This document shows, in pieces, positions 9,915 through 20,741 of a stretch of 64,000 nucleotides of DNA. The translations under genes and the position numbers were made by a program. The DNA is taken from the NCBI GenBank assembly GCA_029448655.1, contig JACCLO010000007.1, positions 2,604,001-2,668,000 of the forward strand. The letters are read 5' to 3'. The DNA is from Wolfiporia cocos. Lineage: Eukaryota; Basidiomycota; Agaricomycetes; Polyporales; Phaeolaceae. Below the pieces are notes generated by a model that saw only the letters and a list, made by a program, of their open reading frames with translations, ran no database searches and was not told the origin of the DNA. How positions within the stretch are numbered: position 1 is the stretch's first letter; the number at the start of each line of letters is the position of its first letter.

Positions 9915-12781
9915 CCACTTGTGAGGCATATCTCACTCAGGAGCTCCCAAAGGAGCACGCGGCTCGTGGGAGGCGAGCTGCAGCTCTGCGCCAAGGGGCC
10001 ACTACTGTCGGAACGGGTAAGAAAAAAGCAAAAGGTAAAGGAAAGGGGAAGGCCGTTGCCATCAGTCGAGAGGAAGACACGGCGGATGTGGAAAAGCTTG
10101 AGCGGAAAATTAAAAAACTGAATTTGTCGACCTACAAATTCCATGCTCTCGGGGACTATGTTCAAGCAATTCGTCAATTCGGCACTACTGACAACTACAC
10201 TACACAGATTGTGTCACAGATTTATCTGGGGCTTACAGCATTTTTCCTACGATTATAGCAATTTACCTGGGATTTATACGTCTAACTACAAGTTATCTAC
10301 GGGTTAACTCCCATTGCCACCACGACAAGCTCTTAACTGGGCTTATCAACCACATGACCAGCTTACGTAATGCTACGGCACCTTCCGGTCCAATAGCAAC
10401 ACTACAGCATACGTCATACAGGTCTCGCCCGTCAGAGCAAGACCAGCCATGTCATAGATCTTAGATCATAATGATAGGCCGAGCGCGGCACGCTCGCATA
10501 ATAATGTCCACATGTACAAACAGTGCCTCGCGGCCTTGTACTATTGGGTCGGCCTTCCCGGCTTCCCACCGCCATAAGATCCTCGATCACAATGGCACCT
10601 CAGGCGCGCCACGCCTTCGCATAATAATGGCAACACGGCCAAATAGCATTATATTAGCATCAAGGCAATATCGCTATAGGCTCGGCCTTCTCGGCCATCC
10701 CACGGACTCGGCGTTCTCCAAGTCCCGGGCTTCTGCCATCACGGCGTTGCCCAAACACCGGTCCTCGCCTCACGGCTAAGACCACCATATGTTCCGGTAA
10801 CCATCCGGTCCGGACATATCACATGCTACGGTGCCTACTGGCCCAATAGCATTACGACCTCGGCGTTCCGCCTTGGTCAGCACACGATGACCGGCCAATC
10901 GCCATTATACCTCATGGTATCCGGCAACCGGCATCCCTTATACCCGGGCTGCGCCCGCATTCACATGTCCATCTAACGATGAGACCACACGCTCTCTCTT
11001 TACCATTGGCTTGGCCATTACCGGCGGATCACGGCCTTTGTAGAGTAGTCGTACCACTTGGTCGCCCTTATGGCAACCAAGCCCACACTCCTTATCGGGC
11101 ATGCACTATACAGTAGCACATGACCCGTTATATATGTGTATATAAGTAGGGCCTTGATGGCCTATAACCTTAGTTCTATTCTTCTCGGCGTACGCCGTAG
11201 AAGAACCTCCTACCTCCTGCTGCGTCTGATAACCTCTACCTCACCTAAGTCGCCTTAGTTCATCGCAAGGATACTGGCTTGGTGAGTCCCACAGAGCCAT
11301 CTGTGTCAGATTGTACGTCGTTCCCATAATAATATTATTGCACACTGCTAACTATTGGCAGGGAGAGCTCGAGCACCGCAGCAGCAAGCGTTGGTATGCC
11401 CGCACTAACAAAAATAAATTTGTCGGCCAAATTGCGAAACACGAGCGGCGAGCGCGATTGTTGCGGCGTATTGCAAACGAGGAGGAAACGCGCAGGCTCG
11501 TGCTCCAGCGGCAGCGGTTGCATGGTGACACGGTGAGCGGCGACACACAGGGAGAGGCTTCTGCCTCTCCAATCAGTGGCGCTGCGGCTGTGAAGATCAC
11601 AACAGACGTACCGATCGCATCGCGCACATCGCCTTACGAGCATTACCACATGTCCGACTATACACCGGTATGGAAAGACCTCCGCTTGTGGCTAAAAGCG
11701 CACAAGGACGATCGCGCTTTCGACGTACGCACTCTTTTTTAAAAAATCATATAGTATAATGATTTTGCAATCAGAATTTCCTCCCATCCTTGAAAGATCA
11801 CCTTTTAGTGCGATTGTTAGGGCGATCTTGGGAGGGTGATGAACACAATTTCACCAGGGAAGATCAAGATACAGTCAAGATCCTCGAAAACAAAATATAT
11901 TTCCACAAAATTGTGCACGTCAACTACACGACTTACGACATGCATCGCGCCCAGGATTCAATCAATCCGCGCACTCATCCCGATGTCATGGTCATTTCAC
12001 ACGAGGACTATGGCCCTGATGTAGATACCCACCCTTATTGGTATGCGCGTGTCATCGGAATATTTCACGTCAACGTTGCACACACAGGAATCTTTTCGGT
12101 TTCACCGAAGCCGCAGCGCATGGATTTTTTGTGGGTGCGATGGTTTGGGATGGATCCGGAAGAGCCAGGCGGGTTTGATAGGTGCTGTCTCCCTCGTGTC
12201 GGATTTGTTCCGTGGGACGAGGAGGACCCGTTTGGTTTCCTCGACCCGGGCGATGTACTCCGCGCGGCTCATCTGATTCCGGCGTTTGCATACGGGCGCA
12301 CCGACAGTCTCCTGGGGCGCTCGGACACCCGGCAGATCCATGGCGAAGATGATCTGGACTACGTCAATTATTATGTGAATATGTGAGTGGTTTTTTGTTT
12401 ATTTTTGCCTGTCAAATAAACTGATTTTTGGTTAGCCATGTTGACAGGGACATGTTCATGCGGTACCTTGGCGGTGGCATAGGCCACAAGGGCAATATGA
12501 CAAGTACGCTAGCGGGAACGCTCGATAATATGGAAGATGCAAGTCCCGAAGACGTGGATGACGGGGGGTCCGACCGTCAACAGCCCGTCGGCGATGACCT
12601 CGACGACGAAGAAGTCGACTACGGGTATGTGGCCGAACAGGACGACGCCGGGGCCGATCGCGATCCACACAAAAGCGGAGCAGACCTCAAGGAGGAGGAA
12701 GACGGCGATTTGGGTCCAGAAGAGGGGCACGAAATCGATGCGGGGCTGTCCTACGACGACTACGGATTCTCGCCCTTATGA
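9915..12781 (+). pseudogene. Plavaka-like (CACTA/CMC superfamily) transposase, C-terminal exons, interrupted
   Basis: The coding parts are 9915-10211 (continuing the frame broken by copy 1), 11362-11724, 11775-12382 and 12436-12781. Introns are 11313-11361 (donor GTACGT, branch TGCTAAC), 11725-11774 and 12383-12435; phases agree and there is no internal stop. The protein has the FHALGDYV...FGTTDNY, GELEHRSSKRWY, NPRTHPDVMV, FLWVRWFG and VDRDMFMRYLGGGIGH blocks that I recognise from the C-terminal region of Agaricomycete Plavaka/tnp2-type proteins. It ends in an acidic tail. The catalytic part would lie left of the window. Two insertions break it: chromovirus copy 1 and the solo LTR 10212-11308, which sits at the first exon-intron junction. 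The family name is from memory of the motifs. Confidence 0.75.
10212..11308 (+). repeat. Solo LTR of the 6.1-kb element family
   Basis: 1097 bp, TGTCAC...TGTGTCA, flanked by the 5-bp duplication GATTG (10207-10211 and 11309-11313). It closely matches the 1092-bp LTRs at 26183 and 31181 but is more diverged from them than they are from each other. Its TATA box is near 11138 (GTGTATATAAG). The right GATTG spans the exon-intron boundary GATT/GTACGT of the transposase gene, so the left copy no longer carries the donor. Confidence 0.93.
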
Positions 12782-13080
12782 TCCACTTCAACTCCCTTTG
12801 TATGTATTTGTGTCACTTTCCTTCGCGATTTTCCTAATTTTTCGTGCCCAGACGCCTCCCACATAATGCGCGCACAAGATCGTGCGCTTTAGCGGAGAGT
12901 AGCTAATCCTGTACCGGCACTGTACTCAACGGGGTGCCGCCACCGTTTTTTTCCCCTTGAACTCGTTGTATCATTACTGTGGTTGTAACCTGTAGTACAT
13001 GTATCCATAAGTTTCTGTTTCGCGTGCTCTCTGAGGATCTGTGTCTAGACTGTGCCTCCTGTTACTGCCACTGGTACTGC
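12782..13080. other. Non-coding, downstream of the Plavaka-like gene
   Basis: I see no gene or repeat here. It presumably holds the 3' flank and perhaps the end of the Plavaka-type transposon, but I could not find a partner inverted repeat in the window. Confidence 0.5.
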
Positions 13081-13376
13081 TGTGCTCGTTAGTCCTTCCA
13101 TGACTATGTCCATCCTCTTTAATCCTGTAAATGATAGATCCGTCCTCTTTGGTCCTGCAATCCACATTCCCGTCCTCTTGGGTCCTGCAAATATTATTTC
13201 GGTCCTCTTTGATCCTGCAACATACATGGCGGTCCTCATTTATCCTGCAAATAGCATGTCGGTCCTCTTAGATCCTTCAATTAGTATTTCGGTCCTCGTT
13301 GATCCTACAAAATATATTGCGGTCCTCGCTGATCCTACAAAATATATTTCGATCCTCGTTGATCCTGCAAGTACCT
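13081..13376 (+). repeat. 30-bp minisatellite, about ten degenerate units
   Basis: The units follow the pattern GGTCCTC-TTTGATCCTGCAA plus a variable AT-rich part, 30 bp each. Because 30 is divisible by three, the stretch stays open and would encode a decapeptide repeat of the SVLxDPA type, but no start context, domain or neighbouring exon supports a gene. Confidence 0.8.
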
Positions 13377-13489
13377 CGCGCGTAGTATCTGCTCGTATCT
13401 ACGTATATCTACCGAGCTGCTATTTACAATAGTTAGCGGACTAGATATGAGAGCTCGCGTTTTGCCGATGCATAAATGCCTCAAGAAGA

Positions 13490-14110
13490 GCAGAAAGGCG
13501 CCAGGATCTGTTCAGATCCTCAGCATTAAGCTAGAAGAGTTGAGTGAGAGACAGCTTACCACATGTGCAGAAAGGATACCGAGCCGTCAGCATGGTGATT
13601 CCGAGCATCCGCCCCGTGCGCTTCTGCAAGCATCAACATGGACACATATGAGATTCATGGCATGCATACCTTGGTGCCGCCATTAGGACTGGGATTGTAG
13701 AACTCCTGTGCTGTGGGCTGAGCTCAGGTCAGTACGCACAAGGGGGCACTGCTCACAGCTCTGTGCATCTAATTGTCCTCATGCAGGAGGCACTCTGCCA
13801 GGCCATAGCCCTATTGCCTGCCAGTGAGCACATAGTGGGATAGAGACAGGAGATGCCCCACCTGGAACACTTTGACTGCGCATGGCTGGATGCTGTCTGC
13901 CTGGCCCGCTGTGACCTTTGCAGGGCTGACAATCACCAGCATAATATCCGCAGTTCCCTTTGATCAACACACTGACTGCTGGTCCATGATGCGCACGTTC
14001 ACACCAAAGTTCATGAGTGCATTCATGCACATGAGCCCCGCAGGGCTAGCACCAATGATGAGCACGTCGGCATCGCTCTTCTTGGTCAGTGGGATGGGCA
14101 TGGCAGTTTC
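13490..14110 (-). pseudogene. FAD-dependent monooxygenase (phenol hydroxylase type), N-terminal remnant
   Basis: Reading leftward from an ATG at about 14108, the translation starts with a short leader and then a Rossmann motif, DVLIIGASPAGLMC, followed by VRIMDQQ, the classic FAD-binding start of this family. Downstream are pieces resembling GYGLAECLLHEDN, YNPSPNGG-like and TARYPF, in changing frames with several stops (the first directly after the DQQSVC segment). Candidate introns remain visible. Only the first quarter of such a protein is present. It is likely a dead fragment of a host gene, such enzymes hydroxylating aromatic compounds, stranded among transposons. Confidence 0.6.
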
Positions 14111-14317
14111 AGTAGCAGCTCAGATACAGTGCGGCATATATGCACCAGCTCGAGGTAGACTTTTGTGGTGACATGAAGGTGTTGGATCACACGTACTGCC
14201 ATCATCGTTGTGGTCAGAGTGCTGATCAGAAGAGTATATTGGCCACGCTTCTAAGTCAAACATGAGTGTCCAAGCAGTGTACAGGTCCTGCCAGACTGGG
14301 TAGACCTAGTCTCGGTT

Positions 14318-14407
14318 CCAGACCTTATACCTGTGGCACCTGCAGCCTGGACATATCTGGGCGGAGTGCGAAAAACATATTGCAGGCGCTACTGGTATAA
14401 GGTCTGG
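14318..14407. repeat. 14-bp perfect inverted repeat
   Basis: CCAGACCTTATACC (14318-14331) is mirrored by GGTATAAGGTCTGG (14394-14407) with a 62-bp loop. It may be the ends of a small DNA element or a hairpin; no target duplication was found. The remaining bases between 14111 and 14424 show nothing else. Confidence 0.5.
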
Positions 14408-14424
14408 TGGGTTTCGGTAGGGCG

Positions 14425-15111
14425 TGACACAAATTACTCACTTATACTTCTTGAGGGTGGTTGACGAGAGATGTAGGATGGCAGCGAGATAGTTGAGTGC
14501 TTAGGTCGATGTACGATTCAGCAGGAGTCAAGAGGTGATTAGTTCTGAGTGGTACGCTCAGAGGATTACAGTTTATATACATGTATCGGCAACAGTGTAG
14601 GTAAATCTACCCTAAAGCCGAGGGGTCTGTGCGTCAGCGGTAATGCCAGGCGTGTGATACGGGGTGCGGTGGAGAGCCGCGTAGCCATGCCAATACAGGC
14701 GGCTACAGGGGACGCGTCAGCGTGCGCCTACTGGAGGGCCGCGTCAGCGTGCGTTAAAGGGAGGTGCTTGGTATAGGTGCCAGTCGAGGCCGTGTCAGCA
14801 TGCGTCTAAGGACGGTAGCTGCCGGGTGAGGTTCCACGGTCAGGTGTTGTGTTTGAGGCAACGGCCGAGGAGGATTCGGGGTGTGCCGTAGTCATGTGTC
14901 TAGACGTAGGCGCGGGTTCAGGGTCACGTGACTGTACAAAGACAGGCACGGGGTTTAAGTACGTAGGTTAGGGGTACTAACTACATGTAAGGTATTCGAT
15001 GTAGGTAACATGGTAGTTAACTACGAGTAAATGCCTAATAACTACATGTAGCTCCGTAGGAAGGCGGTAAATTAAAGTAAAAATTGGGTATGCCCTAGGA
15101 AGTCTGTGACA
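14425..15111 (-). repeat. LTR, minus orientation, no target duplication seen
   Basis: 687 bp from TGACAC to GTGACA; on the minus strand it reads TGTCACAG...TGTCA with a TATA box near 14572. It is related to the plus-strand LTR at 45471-46057: shared blocks include the region around GTACAGTCACGTGACC and TCTAGACACATGAC. The flanks GGGCG and GTATG do not match, so it may be the product of recombination between elements. Confidence 0.7.
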
Positions 15112-16332
15112 GTATGTCCATGGTGATGTAGCGGGATGTGCCCGGATCAGTGGTTCTCGTCAATCGGGGGTTCGCTGGTAATGGTGGGGTTCTAAGTCCG
15201 TCGATCAGGTTCCTAGCATGATTGGGGCCAATGCTGGTAATGGCAGGGTTAGCGGTCCATGGTTGGTGATCGGTGATGTAGCTAGTGATTGGGGGCTGGC
15301 TGGTAATGGCCTTGGGTGATGTAGGGTGATCAGGCATGATCATCCATGATTGGTGACATCGTAGGTACTGCACGTGGTTGGTGTTCCTTGTAGACTAGGG
15401 CATGTAGTGGGTTTAGAGCCTCTGTGGGCTGTGTAATGGTACATAGTCCGTGCCAGTAATGGTGTATAGTCCATGGTCTGTAATGACTATGTGGCCAGTA
15501 ATGGTGGTGGTTCGTGGAGACAGGTGGCATTGGAGATGGTTGGTTGGGTGGACGTGCCTTGGTAGTCTTAGCTGTGAGTTGTTGTGTAGCCTTGGTGTGA
15601 CATAGTGAGTGTTGGTCTTGCTCGTGTGGCTTCCTGACTGGGCATTAGACTGGGTGGATGGACTAGGTGGTCTGGGACTAGGGTTCTAGGCATGGCTGAT
15701 GATGCTGGTGGCTAGTGTCCGAGCTGGCTTGTACATGGGGCTTGTGTCCAGCTGAGGCATCGGGTTTCTTGCCTTCGGGGGTGCTTCTCAGAGGTGCTCT
15801 GGCACTGCTGTGGTCTAGCTTATGTGTGAGCAGGTGCAACAGGTACTGTGCCTAAGGACTTGAAATTGGCATGTGACAGGGAGCCTGAACCTGAACCTGA
15901 ACCTGAACCTGGACTGAACCTGCTGAACCAGTTCAGCAGGTTCGGTTCAAGGTTCAAACTAGGTTTAGACTGCTAAGTCACTTGTTTTTATAGTGTGTAA
16001 ACATAATATTTTGGACACCAACTCTGGGTACCTTTCTGTGTATGCCAATTGCCCTATATTGTCTACTTCATCCTTAGCAATATTGAAACTACTAAAATAA
16101 CTACACTTCAAGTCTTGCAGTGCTTCAGGCATCTATTTAGTGTCTATTGGGCTGCTGCATTCTGAACTGGCTCTTAGTCTTCTTCAGAGTGGTCAAACAT
16201 AACTTATTGATGCACAATAATCACTCAAGGCAGCTATTTTGAGCAGTTCAGTAATCAGATTCCATGAATAGAACAAGTGTGAATTAGCCTGAGGCAAGCT
16301 CAATAACAAACCTTATTAGACAGCTCTGTATA
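15112..16332. other. Non-coding, GT-rich then AT-rich stretch
   Basis: 15112-15560 is full of degenerate TGGTAATGG and GGTGATG units on the plus strand. 15560-15880 shows nothing I can name. 15880-15960 carries a hexamer array listed separately. 15960-16332 is AT-rich with no open frame of interest. CpG is scarce throughout, as in old methylated repeats. Confidence 0.6.
15881..15960. repeat. CCTGAA hexamer array with an inverted partner
   Basis: Four to five CCTGAA units are followed by GCTGAACCAGTTCAGCAGG and GGTTC repeats on the other side, so the stretch can fold on itself. It resembles the end of a small foldback element, but no second end was found. Confidence 0.55.
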
Positions 16333-17941
16333 CAGTGACTTACAAAACTGTTGACAAGATTGCTTGACTTACATTGTTGTGGTCATATCTTGAGCTACAC
16401 TGCACGGATTCTCATGAATAATATCTTGTTAGAAATCTATACATCTCAAGTGTTTTATGATATCACAACAATAATATTTTGTCTCATCAAACTCAAGAAT
16501 AAAAAGCTTCTTTAAAGGCCACCAAAATCAACAGTTTTGTAACATGCATTCCAGACCATGAAAATCCAATGTTTCTAGTACTTGGTGTATCCTCCCTTGG
16601 CTTTAAACACTGCATCTACCATCTCTGGCATACTTTGGATCAGGTTCTGACATACAGACATGTCAATAGCCTCCCACTCCTTCTCCACCCTCTCCCATAG
16701 CTGGGTGATCCCATTGGGTGGTTCCTCATAATCTGCAAGTTTTCTTTTGAGATGGCTCCATAGATGTTCTATGGGATTAAGGTCTGGAGACTGAGCAAGC
16801 CACACCATAGTCTTGATACAATGCTCTTGGAGCCATTTCTGTGCCTTCTTGCTAGTGTGCTAGGGGTCATTGTCCTGCTGAAATACCATCTCCTCCACAG
16901 TTTTCCCCCAATGCTCCAAGCTATTCTGAAGCTCATCTTTCAGAATGCTTGCATAGAGGTCTGAATCCATCTTTCCATCAATTCTGCAGGCAAACCCTAC
17001 TCCCTCCCAGCTCATACAGCCCCACATCATCAATGATCCACCACCAAATTTGAGGGTACCCTGAACCAGCCTGTCACTAAGTCCTTCTCCAGGCTTCTTC
17101 CATGCCCATTGCCTTCCATCTGACCCCAAATGATTAATTTTGATCTCATCAGACCATATAACCTGCTTCCAGTCATCTAGAGTTCAATGCTAGTGGGTTA
17201 GATCAAAGTCCATTCTTGCAGACTTATGATGTGCAGTAAACTTGGGCCTTTTATGCTTCACCACAGCCTTCATCCCAGCTTTCTTTAGTGCTCTGCACAC
17301 AGTCTGTGTGTTGAATGTCTTTCTTGTAACATCTGACAGGGCCCTAGCCACTGCAGGAGCAGTGCTTGCCTTGTCAGTTCCAATAAGATGGGTGGCATAG
17401 TGGAGGTTGGTAGTGGTAAGAATAGAAGGATGGCATCCTTTAGCCTTGGGAAGTCTAGAGAAATGCTGTGCATGCAGTTTACTAATTGTTGAATAGTGAA
17501 CATCAGTCTCCTTCCCAATCTGATGACAAGATTTGCCCTGATTCAGCAAAAAGAGGATGTATTGGGTGGTATCAGCAGAAATGGGCTGGTGCATGATGGT
17601 GGTCAGAAGCAAGTGAGTGTTTGTGCTTGTTTGGAGTCTATGAGTCTTGTATATCATCACAGAATTAATATTCCCACACTACATAGCCTACAAAATGAAA
17701 TGATGAAAGATTTCCATAACCAGAGCTGTCAGTTACAAAACTGTTGACAAGGGTGACCTCTAAAGAAAATGGCATATCTCTCTGACAACATCATAAAATA
17801 TTAGAGTAGAGACCTGATTTTGAAGCATAGATGTATGGCTTTGAAGCGCCATTACATTCATTATATTTCATACAGAATAGCTTGAGATATAACCAAAGCA
17901 ATGTGAATTAAGAAATCTTGTCAACAGTTTGTAAGTCACTG
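16333..17941 (-). mobile_element. Tc1/mariner-type transposon, inactive
   Basis: 1609 bp flanked by TA (16331-16332, 17942-17943). The outer ends are inverted repeats CAGTGACTTACAAA(A)CTGTTGACAAG. About 195-200 bp inside each end lies another copy of the core (TTACAAAACTGTTGA at about 17735-17749 and its complement near 16529-16544), oriented opposite to the nearest outer copy. The transposase is on the minus strand with three in-frame stops. Confidence 0.9.
16575..17594 (-). pseudogene. Tc1-type DDE transposase with in-frame stops
   Basis: From the likely ATG at 17594 the frame gives an N-terminal helix-turn-helix region, then VIWSDE (first catalytic Asp), QQDNDP (second Asp) and SPDLNPIEHLW (Glu), ending in KAKGGYTKY at 16575. 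Stops interrupt it at 17190-17192 (TAG), a TGA two codons later, and 16860-16862 (TAG directly after NDP, where a Lys is usual). There is no frameshift in the 340-codon reading. It would cut and paste at TA sites if intact; now it can at most be a substrate for a related enzyme. Confidence 0.88.
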
Positions 17942-18089
17942 TAGCAAGCTGCACGATCGGACGAAGACTAGTGCTCAATAGGTTTGCTACATGGTGACAA
18001 AACATGGATCTGTACAAGTCTGGCAGAAGTGCAGGGTAACGAGGACAAAGTGTCATGGGTTGCAACATTTATGGTACGTGTTCATGCAG

Positions 18090-18511
18090 TGTCACAGTTT
18101 CATTTCCTTGGTCTTATATCTTACATTCCGTGCATACCCTATGATCTTATCGTAGATTAGATATGGGTTACCATTAAGATCTCGCTATCTTATCTTGTAG
18201 GTCAGGTGTATGTCACAGTATGTAATATTATGGTCACTGTCATTACCACATCGTGCACGGACTTGCGCTTTAGGGTAGACATACTAGTTTCATCCTGTAC
18301 ATACTTATAGTGCGAGTTGTGGCCTTACAGCCTGACTCTGTTATTCTTGACGTTGGGGCTAGTCCCCCTCTCTCCTCTACTGTGTGCCTCTAAGTCAACA
18401 CTCTTTTATCTTAGTCTTGCTAGACTGGGGGTGCGCACCTACAAGACACGTCTTGGGATGGTATATTAGGGTTCCCCAGCTTCACTGGTCACACAGTATG
18501 AGACCATGTCA
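18090..18511 (+). repeat. Solo LTR, 422 bp
   Basis: TGTCACAG...ATGTCA with the 5-bp duplication TGCAG (18085-18089 and 18512-18516). A TATATT stretch near 18462 suggests plus orientation. It interrupts the 3' end of the tyrosine-recombinase region. Confidence 0.85.
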
Positions 18512-18941
18512 TGCAGGTTTTAATGGAGTCCACATGGGAGTGATGGGTAGAACTTATAATAAAAAGTGGCAGTACCTGCTTTATGCAATGCCAGTACTCC
18601 AGGAACGTGCATGACTTCCAGCGCCCCTGCACCACAATGATGTCTGGTGGGGTTCCACATAAGAGCAGTTCGGTGGTGCCTCCGATGTGGAAGGAGTGGC
18701 TGGTCACCAAATGTAAACCAGCTGATGTCCATACTTCATTGCACCTGTCGAGGAACCATCCACATGTCAGAGGAGCCCAGCTGCTGTCACTGGTTTTGAA
18801 CGTGAAGAAGGGAGCATCACTGGGTACGTGCTTGTTCACAAATAGGTGATTGCAAATAGCTAGGATAGGGTTGGTAGGGTCATCTATGCTTGATATTACA
18901 ATGTCGGCACCATCCGATCATGTAGTCTTGGTCCATGGTAT

Positions 18942-19450
18942 TGACACAGAATACTGATCTGCTGTCATCCACAAGTGGCCCCCTAGGGCCCAAGCTTAAC
19001 AAGTTGGCGTAACAAGGCACCAGACTAGGGAGACGAGGATCAGAGGGGTGTCGACTATCGAGTAGCCAGAGTTGACCTAGTGCACACAAGGGATAGAGAT
19101 AGAATAGACTGAGGGCACATGCGCCCAAAGCCGAGATTGATTGGACTGAGGTAGTAAGACCTCAGCCAATGGTATATATACATGAACAGACCACGTACTA
19201 CATGTAATGTACTTGCCGTAAAGGTGGGGTCTGTGCACTGTGACCAGCGTTACATGTATATTAGTAAGCAATCCAGTAGCTACCGGGCCGGGGTAATCTA
19301 GACGCTAGTAAACTATCTAATCTAGGGGTCACATGACATACTGGCTAAGTGTCCGTGACGAAGTGGTTAACGTGTGAAGAGAGAGGCGGTAAAGCCCTAC
19401 GTTCGAGCCTGGGTGGATGAGGCTCACATGCCACAGTAAAAACTGTGACA
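18942..19450 (-). repeat. Solo LTR, 509 bp, minus orientation, with a tRNA-like segment
   Basis: TGACACAG...CTGTGACA flanked by GGTAT (18937-18941 and 19451-19455). The minus-strand TATA box is near 19185. At about 19350-19425 the plus strand carries an A-box-like GACGAAGTGGTTAACG and a B-box-like ACGTTCGAGCC, 50 bp apart, as in a tRNA. Confidence 0.88.
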
Positions 19451-20126
19451 GGTATGTGTAACATGGCATACTCTGATCCACCTGGCAGTCTGCGGAAACA
19501 GAGCAGCACGTCCCTGCGGGCATGTTACTTTGCATCAAACTGGCCAGGGCTAGGTATTACGACCTCCCAGAGCCTTATCCGTGTCAGCACTGTATGCCAA
19601 CAGGCAGCATAAACCATGGAAAACTGAGCACACACCTACATATGCACCAGAAGGCTGTGCATGTGCATGCATATGTGGCGGCATTGAAGGCATTGGTGAG
19701 GTCCAGCCCACTTCATAAGGCATGTAAGTGTTCCAACATAACGGGTGGGTGGCGTTTGTGCCTTGATTCTGCTGGTGTCGTTTTTGCAACCGCCTTGCAT
19801 GCTGTGTGCACCAGGTCACTGCTGTTCCACAGTGCACCATTTAGAGTATGCCAGAAGTGAAGACCAGCAAGCCAGTTGTCCACTGTGGACTGCATGACCC
19901 GCCCGCTCCACTCGAAAATGAAGCTAGCAATTGAAAGTTCTGGGGCAGGCATGCACAGAAGTTCTGGGATATTCAGAGAGTCACAGTATTGAGTGAAATG
20001 CAAAAGGCCAGCCCCATACAGCTGGCGGGTCTTTGGCTCTAGTGCACACAACAGAACATTAATGAGATGGGTGGAATGATCAGGTGATAGGATAGACAAT
20101 GACAGTTGACGGAAGTTCTTGCTATG

Positions 20127-20519
20127 TGTCACAGTTTTATCCGTGACATGAGGTATAGTGCGCAGTGATCACATGACCTGTTGCATTATAACATAGTGAT
20201 CCTAAGTTACCACTGGGTACTCAAGTAGAATAGTATGTGGTGTATTAAGTAAGCATTCCATGGTTTGCTTAGGCACTGCGCCTGGACCATAGTGCAGTAC
20301 TTTAGGGCAGACTCTTAGGTAGCGGTGCACTGCATGTATATAACATTCTCAAGTCTGAGGCATACTCCTCAGACTTATCAATCTCGACTATGGGGTGTGT
20401 CCCTCTCTAATCCTTAACCCTCTGCTGTGTGAACTATGCATACTAGTCTGGTTGGGCTTGCCAGGCCAAATGTATGCCCTCAATAGATGACGCCGACATC
20501 AGGCAGGATTTCTGCGTCA
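20127..20519 (+). repeat. Solo LTR, 393 bp
   Basis: TGTCACAG...GCGTCA flanked by CTATG (20122-20126 and 20520-20524). The TATA box GTATATAAC is near 20336, so orientation is plus. It separates the first codons of the tyrosine recombinase from the rest. Confidence 0.9.
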
Positions 20520-20741
20520 CTATGAGGAGTTTGCCATTCAGATATATGCTGCTCTGCTGGGATGTGAGGGCAGAAGTGAGAAGAAGCGATGACACAACTA
20601 GGCTTGGATTTTCGAGCTTTCTTCATTTGTGGTACTAGAGGTCATGGCTGGGACCTTGCTTGCCGGGTGCTCATCTTGGCAGGTGGGGTTCCGCTCTGTA
20701 CCAACGTGCTGCTGCTGGGCAGCGTACTGCCATGGACATTG

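Larger units (their letters stand above)
18480..20570 (-). pseudogene. Tyrosine recombinase (integrase) domain of the degraded retroelement
   Basis: The N-terminal SAM-like core-binding part lies just left of 20126 (EPKTRQLYGAGLLHFTQY, then SAIASFIF-like and LAGLHFWH). Its first codons come from 20525-20570, across the LTR insertion at 20127. The catalytic part is at 18839-18489, with CGWFLDRCNEVW, HSFHIGGTTELLL and FLEYW, the last holding the tyrosine. In the active form the second box is HSFRIGG; here the catalytic Arg reads His, a one-base CGC to CAC change. The middle is shifted in frame and split by the LTR 18942-19450. The enzyme would insert circular cDNA without DDE chemistry; this copy is dead. 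Confidence 0.82.

Noticed and set aside
10471..10779. 102-aa frames at 10471, 26441 and 31439 that resemble each other
   Set aside because: They are the same stretch of one LTR family; similarity reflects LTR homology, not protein conservation.
13081..13376. CRISPR-like array
   Set aside because: The 30-bp units are contiguous and degenerate, without constant repeats and unique spacers; this is a eukaryotic minisatellite.
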